Source of the DNA: a virus | Direction: 5' to 3' (one strand) | DNA length: 64,000 bases | IMG/VR virus record: IMGVR_UViG_3300043399_000877 | Location: 1-64,000 of that record | Shown here: one piece after another, positions 21,588 to 29,473 of the stretch | Layout of the letters: every line of letters begins with the position of its first letter | Numbering within the stretch: the stretch's first letter is position 1 | Program-made: the position numbers and the translations under genes | Notes under the pieces: model-generated | The model's database searches: none | Seen by the model: only the letters and a program-made list of their open reading frames with translations | What the model was told of the DNA's origin: nothing

Positions 21588-21615
21588 TTTTTAAAGAGCG
21601 TGTAGCTTGCGCTAC
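21588..21615 (-). promoter_or_regulatory. boxB-like hairpin plus boxA antitermination signal (unit 2)
   Basis: GTAGC-GCAA-GCTAC is followed by AC and GCTCTTTAAAAATTTGG, within two bases of the rRNA boxA core. The hairpin sequence differs from unit 1 (GTAAC/GTTAC) while pairing is kept, which is covariation in favour of a real RNA structure. Confidence 0.75.
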
Positions 21616-21636
21616 TGTTTGTTACGTTATGTTGTT

Positions 21637-21665
21637 AACATACTGTATCTCTACTGCGTTGTCAA
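21637..21665 (-). promoter_or_regulatory. Sigma70 promoter, proximal, of stable-RNA unit 2
   Basis: TTGACA, 17 bases, TATGTT, then AACAACATAACG as in unit 1. Confidence 0.8.
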
Positions 21666-21728
21666 CAACTTTTTCATGCTTGCTGCAAAAACTTTCTTTT
21701 GGAACGTTGTTTGCTGCGTTGTCCTGTG

Positions 21729-21757
21729 TTTATATAGTGTGCTGCCGCTGCTGTCAA
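21729..21757 (-). promoter_or_regulatory. Sigma70 promoter, distal, of stable-RNA unit 2
   Basis: TTGACA, 17 bases, TATAAA. The -35 contains the TGA stop of a small upstream frame. About 92 bases separate it from the proximal promoter. Confidence 0.8.
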
Positions 21758-21912
21758 CTGTTTTTTTGGTCTAGTCCAAACAACTTGTTTATTCTATCCC
21801 ACAGTGGGAGTGTCAGTTCTACATATGTCAGATAGTCTATCTCGCCTTGATTATATTGCCTTAGTATCTTTTTGTATTCTTGTAGTGCTTGTGTCTGTTC
21901 TGGTGTGTACAA
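21754..21912 (-). CDS. Possible 52-residue protein with TTG start
   Basis: From TTG at 21912 the frame encodes a peptide beginning (M)YTPEQTQALQEYKKIL and continuing NQGEIDYLTYVELTLPLWD, with good amphipathic character. GGGAGGG, eight bases before the TTG, is the 3' arm of the terminator hairpin at 21917, so translation would need read-through. Tentative. Confidence 0.45.
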   Translation of the reverse strand: MYTPEQTQALQEYKKILRQYNQGEIDYLTYVELTLPLWDRINKLFGLDQKNS

Positions 21913-21916
21913 TGGA

Positions 21917-21946
21917 AAAACCCTCCCGTTTTACTGGGAGGGTTTT
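21917..21946. terminator. Bidirectional rho-independent terminator
   Basis: AAAACCCTCCC, an eight-base loop and GGGAGGGTTTT form a strong hairpin with A- and T-runs on both sides. It separates the 22-kb genes from the promoters of stable-RNA unit 2. Confidence 0.9.
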
Positions 21947-21956
21947 GAAACTTTTG

Positions 21957-22062
21957 AACTTTCGCCGTTCTTAGCTTCGCAATCCCCCCAGGCACTTGGT
22001 GCTACCTGGATTTGAATCCTGGCCCCATCCTAATGCTATTACTGTTGCGAGTGCGAAAGTCA
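21957..22062 (-). ncRNA. Small structured RNA with tRNA-like T-hairpin
   Basis: ACTTTCGC at 21958-21965 pairs with GCGAAAGT at 22053-22060. Inside are a GCAC-CAA-GTGC hairpin and a GGATTCAAATCC hairpin like a tRNA T-arm. It sits just before the terminator, at the end of the transcript from 22.8 kb. Confidence 0.5.
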
Positions 22063-22113
22063 TCGACATTTTCATTCCTTTAATTGTATTTTATTTATCT
22101 TTTTGGTTGTATT

Positions 22114-22302
22114 TTATTTATCTTTTCGAATGAATTTCGGTGTAGAATTTGTAAATTTTTTCTTTGGCCTCGCAACGCCGTTTATTACTATCATTTCCTC
22201 CGATTCTTTCGGAATATCCACAGGGTCTTTGTATTTTACATCTTTTGCTTCTGATGTTTTTATATACCCCAAAACTCTTAACAAATTACCTATAATTTTC
22301 AT
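22114..22302 (-). CDS. Small basic hypothetical protein
   Basis: The 62-residue protein begins MKIIGNLLRVLGYIKTSEAK and is Lys-rich. The ATG at 22302 is preferred to a GTG six bases earlier. Not recognised. Confidence 0.6.
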   Translation of the reverse strand: MKIIGNLLRVLGYIKTSEAKDVKYKDPVDIPKESEEMIVINGVARPKKKFTNSTPKFIRKDK

Positions 22303-22315
22303 GTTCACTCAACCA

Positions 22316-22343
22316 GGAAAACCGTGCAATTTAATGCACGGTT
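22316..22343 (-). terminator. Terminator overlapping the end of the glycine-zipper gene
   Basis: AACCGTGCA and TGCACGGTT form a 9-bp stem followed on the minus strand by TTTTCC. The stop codon of the gene at 22331 lies in the stem-loop. Confidence 0.65.
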
Positions 22344-22840
22344 ACATTTAACATCACACGATCACCTACCTGATAATTATCACGATTTGTGACAAAACTT
22401 CCGGTAACGTCCTTCCAACGATAATACACTCGCCAGCCGGCGATTTCCTGGTAGTTATTGCGGACATATTCTGTTCGGCACTGTTGTTCTAACTGATACC
22501 CAACAACTACATCGCGACCGCGGCGACCGGCAGCATCAGCGCCGAGAATGACTCCCAACGCTGTGGCCAAATCTTGGCCATCTCCGCTACCAAACTGGTG
22601 GCCGATGGCTCCGCCGACAATAGCACCAACAACCACATCTCCGGGTTGTGCTGGACCACGACCGTAAACCGGCACCTCTACCTGATGGCAATAAGTGCGC
22701 GGTTCGTCTACAGGTACATTTGTGTATATGGGATCAACCGCAGTAACCCGGCCTGTGACTGTGGTTGTCTGGGCAAAAACCGGTACTGACAAAAAAATCA
22801 GTACGATTGCAATTAAACACAGTAAGGGTGTTATACGCAT
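22331..22840 (-). CDS. Exported glycine-zipper protein
   Basis: The 169-residue protein has a signal peptide (MRITPLLCLIAIVLIFLS, cleavage after VFA) and a glycine zipper VVGAIVGGAIGHQFGSG near residue 70, as in 17-kDa-antigen-like surface proteins. The C-terminal part (WRVYYRWKDVTGSF) is beta-rich. It should reach the periplasm or outer membrane. Similar genes occur in marine phages; a role in envelope alteration or superinfection is speculative. Confidence 0.82.
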   Translation of the reverse strand: MRITPLLCLIAIVLIFLSVPVFAQTTTVTGRVTAVDPIYTNVPVDEPRTYCHQVEVPVYGRGPAQPGDVVVGAIVGGAIGHQFGSGDGQDLATALGVILGADAAGRRGRDVVVGYQLEQQCRTEYVRNNYQEIAGWRVYYRWKDVTGSFVTNRDNYQVGDRVMLNVTVH

Positions 22841-22865
22841 GTTAGATCCTCCGCGTTATGTATAT

Positions 22866-22894
22866 ACACTATATATACCTGACGGCTGTGTCAA
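22866..22894 (-). promoter_or_regulatory. Sigma70 promoter for the glycine-zipper gene
   Basis: TTGACA, 17 bases, TAGTGT, with AT-rich TATATATAGTGTATATAC around the -10. Confidence 0.65.
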
Positions 22895-22907
22895 GTGCAA
22901 AAGCGAA

Positions 22908-23498
22908 TTAACGCCGTTGCACAATCGTATCAACCAGTCCGTAGTCAAGAGCTTCTTGTGCGCTCATAAATGTGTCGCGGTCCATGTCACGCTCAAAGTC
23001 AGCATAGGTCTTACCGCGTGTATTGTGCTGGACATACAGTTCGGTAAGCATCTGCTTCATCTTGGTGATTTCACGATATTGAATCTCAATATCACTCTGC
23101 ATACCACGGGCGCCGCCACTTGGTTGGTGAATCATATGACGAGCATAGGGCAGCATGTAACGATGCCCGGGTTCACCGGCTTGTGCAAGGAAACTGCCCA
23201 TGCTGCAAGCCTGTCCGATAACAATTGTATGCACCGGAGGTTTAACAAACTGCATGGTATCGTAAATTGCCATGCCGGCAGTGATAACACCGCCCGGGCT
23301 ATTGATGTAGAATTTGATCGGACTGTTGGGATCTTGACTTTCCAGAAACAGCATCTGAGCAACAATCAAACTTGCACTGTGATCGTCAACACCGGTGTCC
23401 AGCATGACGATGCGATCTTTGAGCAATCGACTGTAAATGTCGTATGCACGTTCGCCACGGCTTTCACTTTCAATAACTGTAGGGATTAGATTAGGCAT
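22908..23498 (-). CDS. clpP: ATP-dependent Clp protease proteolytic subunit
   Basis: The 196-residue protein is a full Clp[12 protein letters not shown] near residue 67, nucleophile Ser in GQACSMGSF near residue 98, His in [10 protein letters not shown] near 122 and Asp in [18 protein letters not shown] near 172. The ATG at 23498 follows GAGGAAAAAA; a longer frame upstream is not used. ClpP works with host ClpX or ClpA. This phage also has ClpS and a tmRNA, both of which feed Clp. It overlaps the upstream gene by eight bases. Confidence 0.96.
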   Translation of the reverse strand: MPNLIPTVIESESRGERAYDIYSRLLKDRIVMLDTGVDDHSASLIVAQMLFLESQDPNSPIKFYINSPGGVITAGMAIYDTMQFVKPPVHTIVIGQACSMGSFLAQAGEPGHRYMLPYARHMIHQPSGGARGMQSDIEIQYREITKMKQMLTELYVQHNTRGKTYADFERDMDRDTFMSAQEALDYGLVDTIVQRR

Positions 23499-23913
23499 TT
23501 TTTTCCTCTTGATTTGCGACCAGACCGGCCACTGTTTTATAGCGTTCCCAGGCGTTTCTCGCTGCCGGGTTTGATTCATGTAATTCTGCTGTAAGCACTA
23601 GGTCGTACCATTCGTGCTGAGTTCGTAACGGATATGCACCGAACTGTCGCGGCTGATGTAATTTGCCATCGCGCTTGAGACGTATGCTCATTTCACGAAA
23701 TTCAGCTTCCTGTTCTTGATGGTTGATCCATTCAGGGTTGCTCCATAGTCCACCAACTCCGTCACCGGCGTAGCCTCGCCAAATTCCCGTCCATTGCGCG
23801 TCGTCCTCGGGATCAAAGTCGGTGCGGGTCACAATAACCATAACATCGTTGTAATCGACTTTACCGTCAACCAGATCGCGGACGCAACGACTATAGCTGG
23901 TTCCTACTTTCAT
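23491..23913 (-). CDS. Conserved phage protein of unknown function
   Basis: The 140-residue protein begins [20 protein letters not shown] and has [16 protein letters not shown]; this opening is conserved in T4-like marine phages. It is cotranscribed with clpP. Function unknown. Confidence 0.82.
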   Translation of the reverse strand: MKVGTSYSRCVRDLVDGKVDYNDVMVIVTRTDFDPEDDAQWTGIWRGYAGDGVGGLWSNPEWINHQEQEAEFREMSIRLKRDGKLHQPRQFGAYPLRTQHEWYDLVLTAELHESNPAARNAWERYKTVAGLVANQEEKNA

Positions 23914-24161
23914 GTGTGTTTTCCTTGCAGTTTGATGTTTAGTACAAAGTTTTCAACCAGCAATTTGGTCATGCTGGCCATGGCTATCAGTAATTTACGA
24001 TCGTCCGGCAATCCGGCAATCTGATCTATAACAGTAGCAGCCATGAGATTGTAAGCCTGACGTTCTTCAATGCTGAGCATGCCCCAGTCAATAGGGTCTG
24101 CTATCTCTGCTTGCATAGCAAGATCTACGAGAGTGTCAACAGTTATCTTAGTAGAGTTCAT
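23910..24161 (-). CDS. Small hypothetical protein
   Basis: The 83-residue helical protein begins MNSTKITVDTLVDLAMQAE. It overlaps both neighbours by a few bases. No family recognised. Confidence 0.75.
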   Translation of the reverse strand: MNSTKITVDTLVDLAMQAEIADPIDWGMLSIEERQAYNLMAATVIDQIAGLPDDRKLLIAMASMTKLLVENFVLNIKLQGKHT

Positions 24162-24888
24162 AATTTTTTCCTAGATGATAAAATTGGAAGTCGTTGTAGC
24201 CGGTTTCACGATAAACTGTTACATTTCCGCGAACTCCCATACCATCGGATTTATTAATAAAGTAGTTGATCATAGGCAGAAATTGGCTTTCATTCTCAAC
24301 TCGTATGCATAGCAGATTGTTGTTGCTGTTACGGAAATAATACCGATGGTATGGATTCCTGCGATTTACTCGAGAAACCCGATCCACATAATAAAAACGC
24401 TCGTCAATATCCACCAGCGTTTTATCTTTGTCCAATGACTGATGATTTTTGAGAAGATTTTCCATAACTTGATCTTCCAGATAAAAGTCCGGCAGGCGCA
24501 ATATTACTGGTATATCTGAGTCCTGTAAGGCGTTGGGATTATCCACAACTTCAGTAACTCTCTGTCTGAAACTGCTAACCGTATGACCACGCAAACTGGT
24601 GATCATTAACTTATTTTTAAAATGTCTGCGAATGTCATCAGCTTGTTTGACAAATTCAGGCTCTATATCCGCTTTTAGGTATTCTCCACCGCGAACAGTA
24701 TTTCCAAAAATCATGTTTGCGTATCGAGTGTTGTTGGGATTGTCTGCCCGCAAACGCATAAGCCATGCCAGCGCATCAAAATCCAGATGGTGAACTTTGG
24801 TTTCCGGTAGTGCTATATTAACATCAAATTCATCAGATGCTAAATCTGAAAACCAATCCGGAAATTTAACAGTGTTGCTTGTTGTCAT
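24148..24888 (-). CDS. Conserved hypothetical protein
   Basis: The 246-residue protein begins MTTSNTVKFPDWFSDLASDE. Motifs include HHLDFDALAWLMRLR near residue 30 and YHRYYFRNSNNNLLCIRVEN near 180. The start is placed two bases after the stop of the upstream gene. Probably a conserved T4-type phage protein; function unknown. Confidence 0.8.
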   Translation of the reverse strand: MTTSNTVKFPDWFSDLASDEFDVNIALPETKVHHLDFDALAWLMRLRADNPNNTRYANMIFGNTVRGGEYLKADIEPEFVKQADDIRRHFKNKLMITSLRGHTVSSFRQRVTEVVDNPNALQDSDIPVILRLPDFYLEDQVMENLLKNHQSLDKDKTLVDIDERFYYVDRVSRVNRRNPYHRYYFRNSNNNLLCIRVENESQFLPMINYFINKSDGMGVRGNVTVYRETGYNDFQFYHLGKNYELY

Positions 24889-24890
24889 AC

Positions 24891-25613
24891 TTAATCCCAC
24901 AATGATTGATAGTACTTGCCGAAGAGTCGAAAGCCGTTCTGGATACGGTTTGCATAAGCCCGGCGGGCATCCCAATCAGTAACCGCCGTGTGTCCGGGAC
25001 CTTCTACCATTTGACTGGTCCCGTCTTCGCTAATCTTTTTAAATCTAAAGTCATGTTCACCAGTGGTAAACTGATCTTCCCAATCCTGCAGATCACCAGC
25101 TTCGGTCTCGAAAGCATGGATCATTTCATCAAGAACCCAATCCCAACGCTTAAAATGATTGTCGTCAGTGTCCCATTCGTTCTCTTTGGGTGGCGCTGCG
25201 GTGCTGCGCAGATGTTCCGGGACGTCTTCGTCATCAACATACGGCGCACCGTGTGTGGTTGCTTTCAGCTGTTTGAGCATGGGGAGGATAATATAAGCAA
25301 GAGTGTTGTCCATGCTCCAGGTATCCCAGCGATCAATATGGACCGAGATCTTGCGCTTTTTCTTTTGGTCAATCCACAGCAGCAAACGATATAGCCAAGT
25401 GTTAGGACGGTCGTCACGCAATCCTGAAACATCACCAACAGCAGGTTCAGGAAGTACACTGCCATGTGCCAGCCATTCGCCAAATCGATGAACACGATCA
25501 GCAGTATGCGGGAACCCGTATTCATCCTTTTCTTTAGGAACCCAAAACATGATTTTTTCAGCCAGCTGATAAGGGCCGAACCAGTTCTTATAAGGTCCAA
25601 TTTTTACCCGCAT
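24891..25613 (-). CDS. Conserved phage protein (ISVHIDRWDTWSMDNTLA family)
   Basis: The 240-residue protein has KISVHIDRWDTWSMDNTLAY near residue 88, PEHLRSTAAPPKEN near 130 and FKRWDWVLDEMIHAFE near 155, strongly conserved in T4-like cyanophages and other large phages. AAAAGGAG precedes the ATG. Function is not known. Confidence 0.88.
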   Translation of the reverse strand: MRVKIGPYKNWFGPYQLAEKIMFWVPKEKDEYGFPHTADRVHRFGEWLAHGSVLPEPAVGDVSGLRDDRPNTWLYRLLLWIDQKKKRKISVHIDRWDTWSMDNTLAYIILPMLKQLKATTHGAPYVDDEDVPEHLRSTAAPPKENEWDTDDNHFKRWDWVLDEMIHAFETEAGDLQDWEDQFTTGEHDFRFKKISEDGTSQMVEGPGHTAVTDWDARRAYANRIQNGFRLFGKYYQSLWD

Positions 25614-25631
25614 GTATTTCTCCTTTTCTAT

Positions 25632-25660
25632 AAGCTAACATCTAACTGCCGGGTTGTCAA
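25632..25660 (-). promoter_or_regulatory. Sigma70 promoter for the 25613-22908 gene run
   Basis: TTGACA, 17 bases, TAGCTT on the minus strand, 20 bases before the start. Confidence 0.6.
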
Positions 25661-25714
25661 TCAGTGTTTCAGTCAGAATTATCACAAACCTCAGGTAGTT
25701 TGGTGATATTCTTG

Positions 25715-26150
25715 GTTAGCTAACGCTAACCAGTTGTTTACTTCATTTCGCTCTTAGCATCGCTCATTCAGTCAACAACGATTTTTTATCTGATCTTTTT
25801 CTAGATTCCAATTCACACTTAGCCTTCCGACGGCCGAGTGCAAAATGACTTTTTCTGAGTTCGTCATCACAGTCATATTCAAAAACCTATTAACGTAAGG
25901 GAAAGGCGGTTACGCGGTACCTTTTTACTTTGTGCTTATCATAGCGCAGACAAAGACCAACAATAACATGACCAACTGTTGATCGTCCGTAGGATCCAAG
26001 TGTCAGGAGAGCCTACTCATTCGCTCCGGTCAGGGAGCCACGAAAGGGGACATACAAGGCGTGCTAAACCCACGCCAGGAAACAACACCAGATCTGCTCG
26101 CCGGTCAGGCTAGCTCAAGGTGGCCACTGGGCAACGATTGTTTTTATATA
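25715..26150 (-). ncRNA. 435-base region with strong secondary structure, no gene
   Basis: No reading frame fits either strand. Seen here: a perfect hairpin GGTTAGC-GTTA-GCTAACC at 25726-25743, GGCGTG/CACGCC near 26055-26080, and CCTGACCGG in two places (near 26018 and 26100). ACAATCGTTG-type ends near 25770 and 26130 could close the whole region. It looks like another non-coding RNA, separate from the tRNA island. RNase P and 6S signatures are absent. Confidence 0.45.
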
Positions 26151-26153
26151 GCC

Positions 26154-26420
26154 TTAGTGTGCCTTTTCATTGGAATAACGAGTCAGTGCCTGTTCAATAA
26201 ATGTTAGTGCCTGTTCTTCTGACATCCAGCCGGCCTCAAACGGTTCATCACCGTAAGGCTCGCCGTAAGTCCATGCGTCAACTGTAAATGGATCTGGATT
26301 GCCTATATAAACTGTCCAACTGTTGCCTCTTGCCCTGAAATAAAATTTTGTGCCTTGAAATGTGCCTTCAGCTTGCACTGGACAAACTCCGCCGATCCAG
26401 TCCAACGTGTATTCTATCAT
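26154..26420 (-). CDS. Small conserved hypothetical protein
   Basis: The 88-residue acidic protein begins MIEYTLDWIGGVCPVQAEG and has TFQGTKFYFRARGNSWTVYI, a pattern seen in marine phage proteins. It overlaps the upstream gene by four bases. Confidence 0.75.
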   Translation of the reverse strand: MIEYTLDWIGGVCPVQAEGTFQGTKFYFRARGNSWTVYIGNPDPFTVDAWTYGEPYGDEPFEAGWMSEEQALTFIEQALTRYSNEKAH

Positions 26421-26830
26421 TTTATGTCTTCCAATATTCTCATAACACCGTCACGCACCAGAAGCGTTACAAAGGATCCTCCGCTGGATCGTGTATATTC
26501 GCGCCCGCCGTCAATAAAAACACTGCCATCGGGACTTTTGTTAAAGTGGTGGCGATAAGCACTGTATATTACATCTCCGTTATCTGCCATTATACCGGTA
26601 ATCTCCTGTTCTTCAACGAAAGCACCGTTGGTGATCATTAGAGTTCCAGCATTGTCACGATATAGTGCAAAATAACGACTGTTGCTCACCGGATGTGGTT
26701 CGGCGCCGTAGAAAACTGCAACGTGAATTCCTTTGTGTTCGGTATCGCATACATACGTTGCGTTGCGCACACTCTCAATTGCGGCTATGTTTTCTGCCGA
26801 AAACAACAGGCTTTCATTTATCAGTTTCAT
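26417..26830 (-). CDS. Conserved phage protein (SVFIDGGREYTR family)
   Basis: The 137-residue protein has HVAVFYGAEPHPVSNSRYFA, MITNGAFVEEQEITG and VFIDGGREYTRSSGG, blocks conserved among T4-like and other phages. Mostly beta strand by pattern. Function unknown. Confidence 0.82.
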   Translation of the reverse strand: MKLINESLLFSAENIAAIESVRNATYVCDTEHKGIHVAVFYGAEPHPVSNSRYFALYRDNAGTLMITNGAFVEEQEITGIMADNGDVIYSAYRHHFNKSPDGSVFIDGGREYTRSSGGSFVTLLVRDGVMRILEDIK

Positions 26831-27296
26831 TGTTCAATCCTTGTAGGTGTTCGAAGTTGCGATACTTGTCCAGACGACGATGGTATTCGTCAGCAGCTTC
26901 TTTGAGTTTGGGATATTTAGATTCAAGATTGAAATCTCGATTTATAATAACAGCCAAACTACGTTGAATATCTTCCAACGTTCTCTGATACTGCAAAACC
27001 GGGTCCAGCTTTTCTCTATCCACGTCGTCAACTTTTGTATACCCGTGTGCTGGGCCCGGGAGGTAACTGCCCGTGGGAACCACACCGACGTCAATCCAGT
27101 TGCGCTTTGCTTCATTTATGCCTTTGTGATCATGATAGTCAGGACGGTCGTCAGTGTGACGTCTTGCCCCGCACTGACATTTGTAAAATCTCTGATTCCA
27201 ATTGCGAGTTTTTCCAGTATCAGTATAGTTGGTCTGGTACTGATCGTTGACTGCCATCAGTTCCCAAGTATGGGTATGAAAAAACTTACTGAGCAT
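26814..27296 (-). CDS. Conserved hypothetical protein, possible metal site
   Basis: The 160-residue protein begins MLSKFFHTHTWELMAVNDQY; YKCQCGARRH near residue 38 plus the early HTHTW may bind metal. The C-terminal half is helical. It overlaps tilS by 11 bases. Confidence 0.78.
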   Translation of the reverse strand: MLSKFFHTHTWELMAVNDQYQTNYTDTGKTRNWNQRFYKCQCGARRHTDDRPDYHDHKGINEAKRNWIDVGVVPTGSYLPGPAHGYTKVDDVDREKLDPVLQYQRTLEDIQRSLAVIINRDFNLESKYPKLKEAADEYHRRLDKYRNFEHLQGLNNETDK

Positions 27297-27891
27297 CTTT
27301 CAAGACCTTCTTCTTAACAGTTTTGTAAATCCCGGGATTTACTTTTAGTACGTGCGGCATCATTTGGTGCCGAATATAGTTCCTAGTATAGCGCAAATCA
27401 CCGTTGCTGTCATCCTGAATAAATGGGATATTTTGACTTGCTGCCCACAATTCAATGTCGCGTTTACGATTTAGTCTGAATGGGCGAATTACGTTTCCGT
27501 TGCGGTAAGGAACAATTCTACCATAACCGTGCAAACTGCTCCACACCCAAGTCTCAACACAATCATCCAAATGATGTGCTGTAACCACCGGTCGCCCCTG
27601 ACATCTATCTTCAAAAAATCGATAACGCTCGTTACGCCAGTGTTCCTCTTGGCTCATGCCAATCGGTGTTTCGGCGTTTTCAATAGTACCGTGAATGCAT
27701 TTGATGTTGCGTTGCAAACAGTGTTCACCAACAAATTGCTCTTCATACAGGCTGTAGTGGTTTCCATGATTAAAATGGAGAACTGTAACGTCGTGGTTCT
27801 TACGAAGAAACTCAAGAGCCACCATGCTGTCAACACCGCCGCTGACAGCAACACAAATTTCTCTAGGCAAGCGCCCTTGCAGCTTGATCAC
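27286..27891 (-). CDS. tilS: tRNA(Ile)-lysidine synthase, catalytic domain
   Basis: The 201-residue protein has AVSGGVDSMVALEFL (PP-loop ATP site) at residue 15, VTAHHLDDCVETW near 103 and IPFIQDDSNGDLRYTRN followed by YIRH near 158, the full set of TilS N-terminal motifs. It lacks the C-terminal domains of E. coli TilS, so it is a minimal form. It adds lysidine to C34 of tRNA-Ile2 so that CAU reads AUA. A CAT-anticodon tRNA in this phage (19868) is a possible substrate. Confidence 0.92.
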   Translation of the reverse strand: MIKLQGRLPREICVAVSGGVDSMVALEFLRKNHDVTVLHFNHGNHYSLYEEQFVGEHCLQRNIKCIHGTIENAETPIGMSQEEHWRNERYRFFEDRCQGRPVVTAHHLDDCVETWVWSSLHGYGRIVPYRNGNVIRPFRLNRKRDIELWAASQNIPFIQDDSNGDLRYTRNYIRHQMMPHVLKVNPGIYKTVKKKVLKDAQ

Positions 27892-28169
27892 AGCTTGTCT
27901 CCGTCGTATAGCCTGCTGCGTAACTGTACTATAAAAAACTCGCGCATGTCAACAGGAATTTGCTTCGGGTTAAAAGGGGTTGTTCTGTTTTTAAGATAAA
28001 ACACCGTGTCATCGCATTGCATCCATGCTCGATCGCTCATATACATTAACTGTTGTTTAAAAGTGTAAGATCTGGGAATTCGTGTCTCATGAGAATACCA
28101 ATAGCGAACTCCGCCAAACCTTTCAGCTGCTGCTGGTGAAAGCTCATAATACACTACAGTTTTATCCAT
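27888..28169 (-). CDS. Small hypothetical protein
   Basis: The 93-residue protein begins MDKTVVYYELSPAAAERFGG. It overlaps tilS by four bases (ATGA), so it is translationally coupled. Not recognised. Confidence 0.75.
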   Translation of the reverse strand: MDKTVVYYELSPAAAERFGGVRYWYSHETRIPRSYTFKQQLMYMSDRAWMQCDDTVFYLKNRTTPFNPKQIPVDMREFFIVQLRSRLYDGDKL

Positions 28170-28551
28170 GTTCTTCTACTCGGATTCCTTGAATCCGCAT
28201 CAATGTCACGTGTTTGGGTTTAAGCCATTTTACTGTATATTTTGGTTCCTGCTTGGTCACAATATCGTCAAAAATGACTTGATATACTGTTGGATAGAGA
28301 TACTGCAAAGAACTTCCACCCACCACATTAAGAATTCTGGGTGATCGACCTCGGCCCCGCAAAACTCGACCGTAAGATTGCAAACCGTACTGTCCATTTT
28401 TTGCGATCTTGTCCGCTTTCTTTTCAGGCTCATATACGCGGTATTGCTGGTATCCGATCTTGGGCATCCGTAGTGCATCTGTGGCAGAACGACTTTGTGC
28501 TAGTCGCTCCTGGAGATCGACTTCAAAACGGATAGTCTTTTTCTTTGACAT
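28162..28551 (-). CDS. Hypothetical protein
   Basis: The 129-residue basic protein begins MSKKKTIRFEVDLQERLAQS and contains GRVLRGRGRSPRILNVVGGS. Its basic character suggests nucleic-acid contact, but no family is recognised. Confidence 0.75.
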   Translation of the reverse strand: MSKKKTIRFEVDLQERLAQSRSATDALRMPKIGYQQYRVYEPEKKADKIAKNGQYGLQSYGRVLRGRGRSPRILNVVGGSSLQYLYPTVYQVIFDDIVTKQEPKYTVKWLKPKHVTLMRIQGIRVEEHG

Positions 28552-28879
28552 TGGCAGTGCCCTTCATTAGTTTCAGTAAACGCCGATTACGACATTTTTG
28601 TTCTGCTTTTGGACGAGTTTTGGCAGTTCTCAGTCCTATCCGAGTGTCGTAATCTCTAGCCCATTCAATCCCATACAGGAATGATTCAACTTGCTCTAGA
28701 TCTCCACCAAATACTGAAAGTTCTTTATTAAAAACTGGAAGACTGTCTTCGTCTTTGGGCTTTAATAGAAATATGTCCTCAGTTCTGTTGTAGTTTCCAC
28801 TAAGTCTAAATCCCAGGCGTTCGGCAGACGTTTCCAACTTTTTAATTCGTTCGTATGTGTTAAAACCCACTTTGCTCAT
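28523..28879 (-). CDS. Hypothetical protein
   Basis: The 118-residue protein begins MSKVGFNTYERIKKLETSAE, with a helical basic end. It overlaps both neighbours. No function assigned. Confidence 0.75.
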   Translation of the reverse strand: MSKVGFNTYERIKKLETSAERLGFRLSGNYNRTEDIFLLKPKDEDSLPVFNKELSVFGGDLEQVESFLYGIEWARDYDTRIGLRTAKTRPKAEQKCRNRRLLKLMKGTANVKEKDYPF

Positions 28880-29223
28880 TTGATCCTCTGCTCACCCGCT
28901 GGAGTTGTTCTAAAGACATTTGTACCGTTTGCGCGAATTAGGTCCACCAGGGATTGCGGATTTTCTTCAGCAACTGTACGAAGTGTTTCTACATCCACTG
29001 TGCTGTTAAACACCCAAATTTCCGGATTGCGTTGTGGATTGAACCTTGCTCGCAAAGTCATGTGTTGGAGATTCGGCGCGGGTGATGGATCACGTCCGGT
29101 TAAATCTTCCAATAACCGAGTACGCTCGTAGCTTGTCATGTCAAAGATTGTTTCAAATCCCAGACAATCCCAATATGCCACAAACGTATGCAGTTTTTCG
29201 TTGTGTTCAGAATCTGTTGTCAC
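28876..29223 (-). CDS. Conserved phage hypothetical protein
   Basis: The 115-residue protein has HTFVAYWDCLGFETIFDMT near the start and RARFNPQRNPEIWVF in the middle; similar genes occur in T4-like marine phages. Function unknown. Confidence 0.78.
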   Translation of the reverse strand: MTTDSEHNEKLHTFVAYWDCLGFETIFDMTSYERTRLLEDLTGRDPSPAPNLQHMTLRARFNPQRNPEIWVFNSTVDVETLRTVAEENPQSLVDLIRANGTNVFRTTPAGEQRIK

Positions 29224-29473
29224 CGGGTTTTAACTCCAAAAAGCTTCCGTATTTCATTACAAAGTAAGTATACTTTTTCTCACTGTAGAAGTCAAGACAT
29301 ATACAGTGCTTGTACTTTCCAGTGATTTTATCGTAGTCTCGAAATTCGCGATCGACAAACCCCAGATGTTTTTTCATACGTTCGCGTACTAGAATGTAGC
29401 TGGGACGATAATCTTTGCGCAATTGCTCTTTGAGCGAGGCCCATTGCGGAAGTGTGAGTTCTACGGCTTTCAT
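29207..29473 (-). CDS. Small hypothetical protein
   Basis: The 88-residue protein begins MKAVELTLPQWASLKEQLRK. It overlaps its neighbours and is part of the run transcribed from the promoter at 30216. Confidence 0.75.
   Translation of the reverse strand: MKAVELTLPQWASLKEQLRKDYRPSYILVRERMKKHLGFVDREFRDYDKITGKYKHCICLDFYSEKKYTYFVMKYGSFLELKPGDNRF

Noticed and set aside
25715-26150. RNase P RNA or 6S RNA
   Set aside because: The conserved RNase P blocks and the 6S open-bubble layout were not found on either strand.
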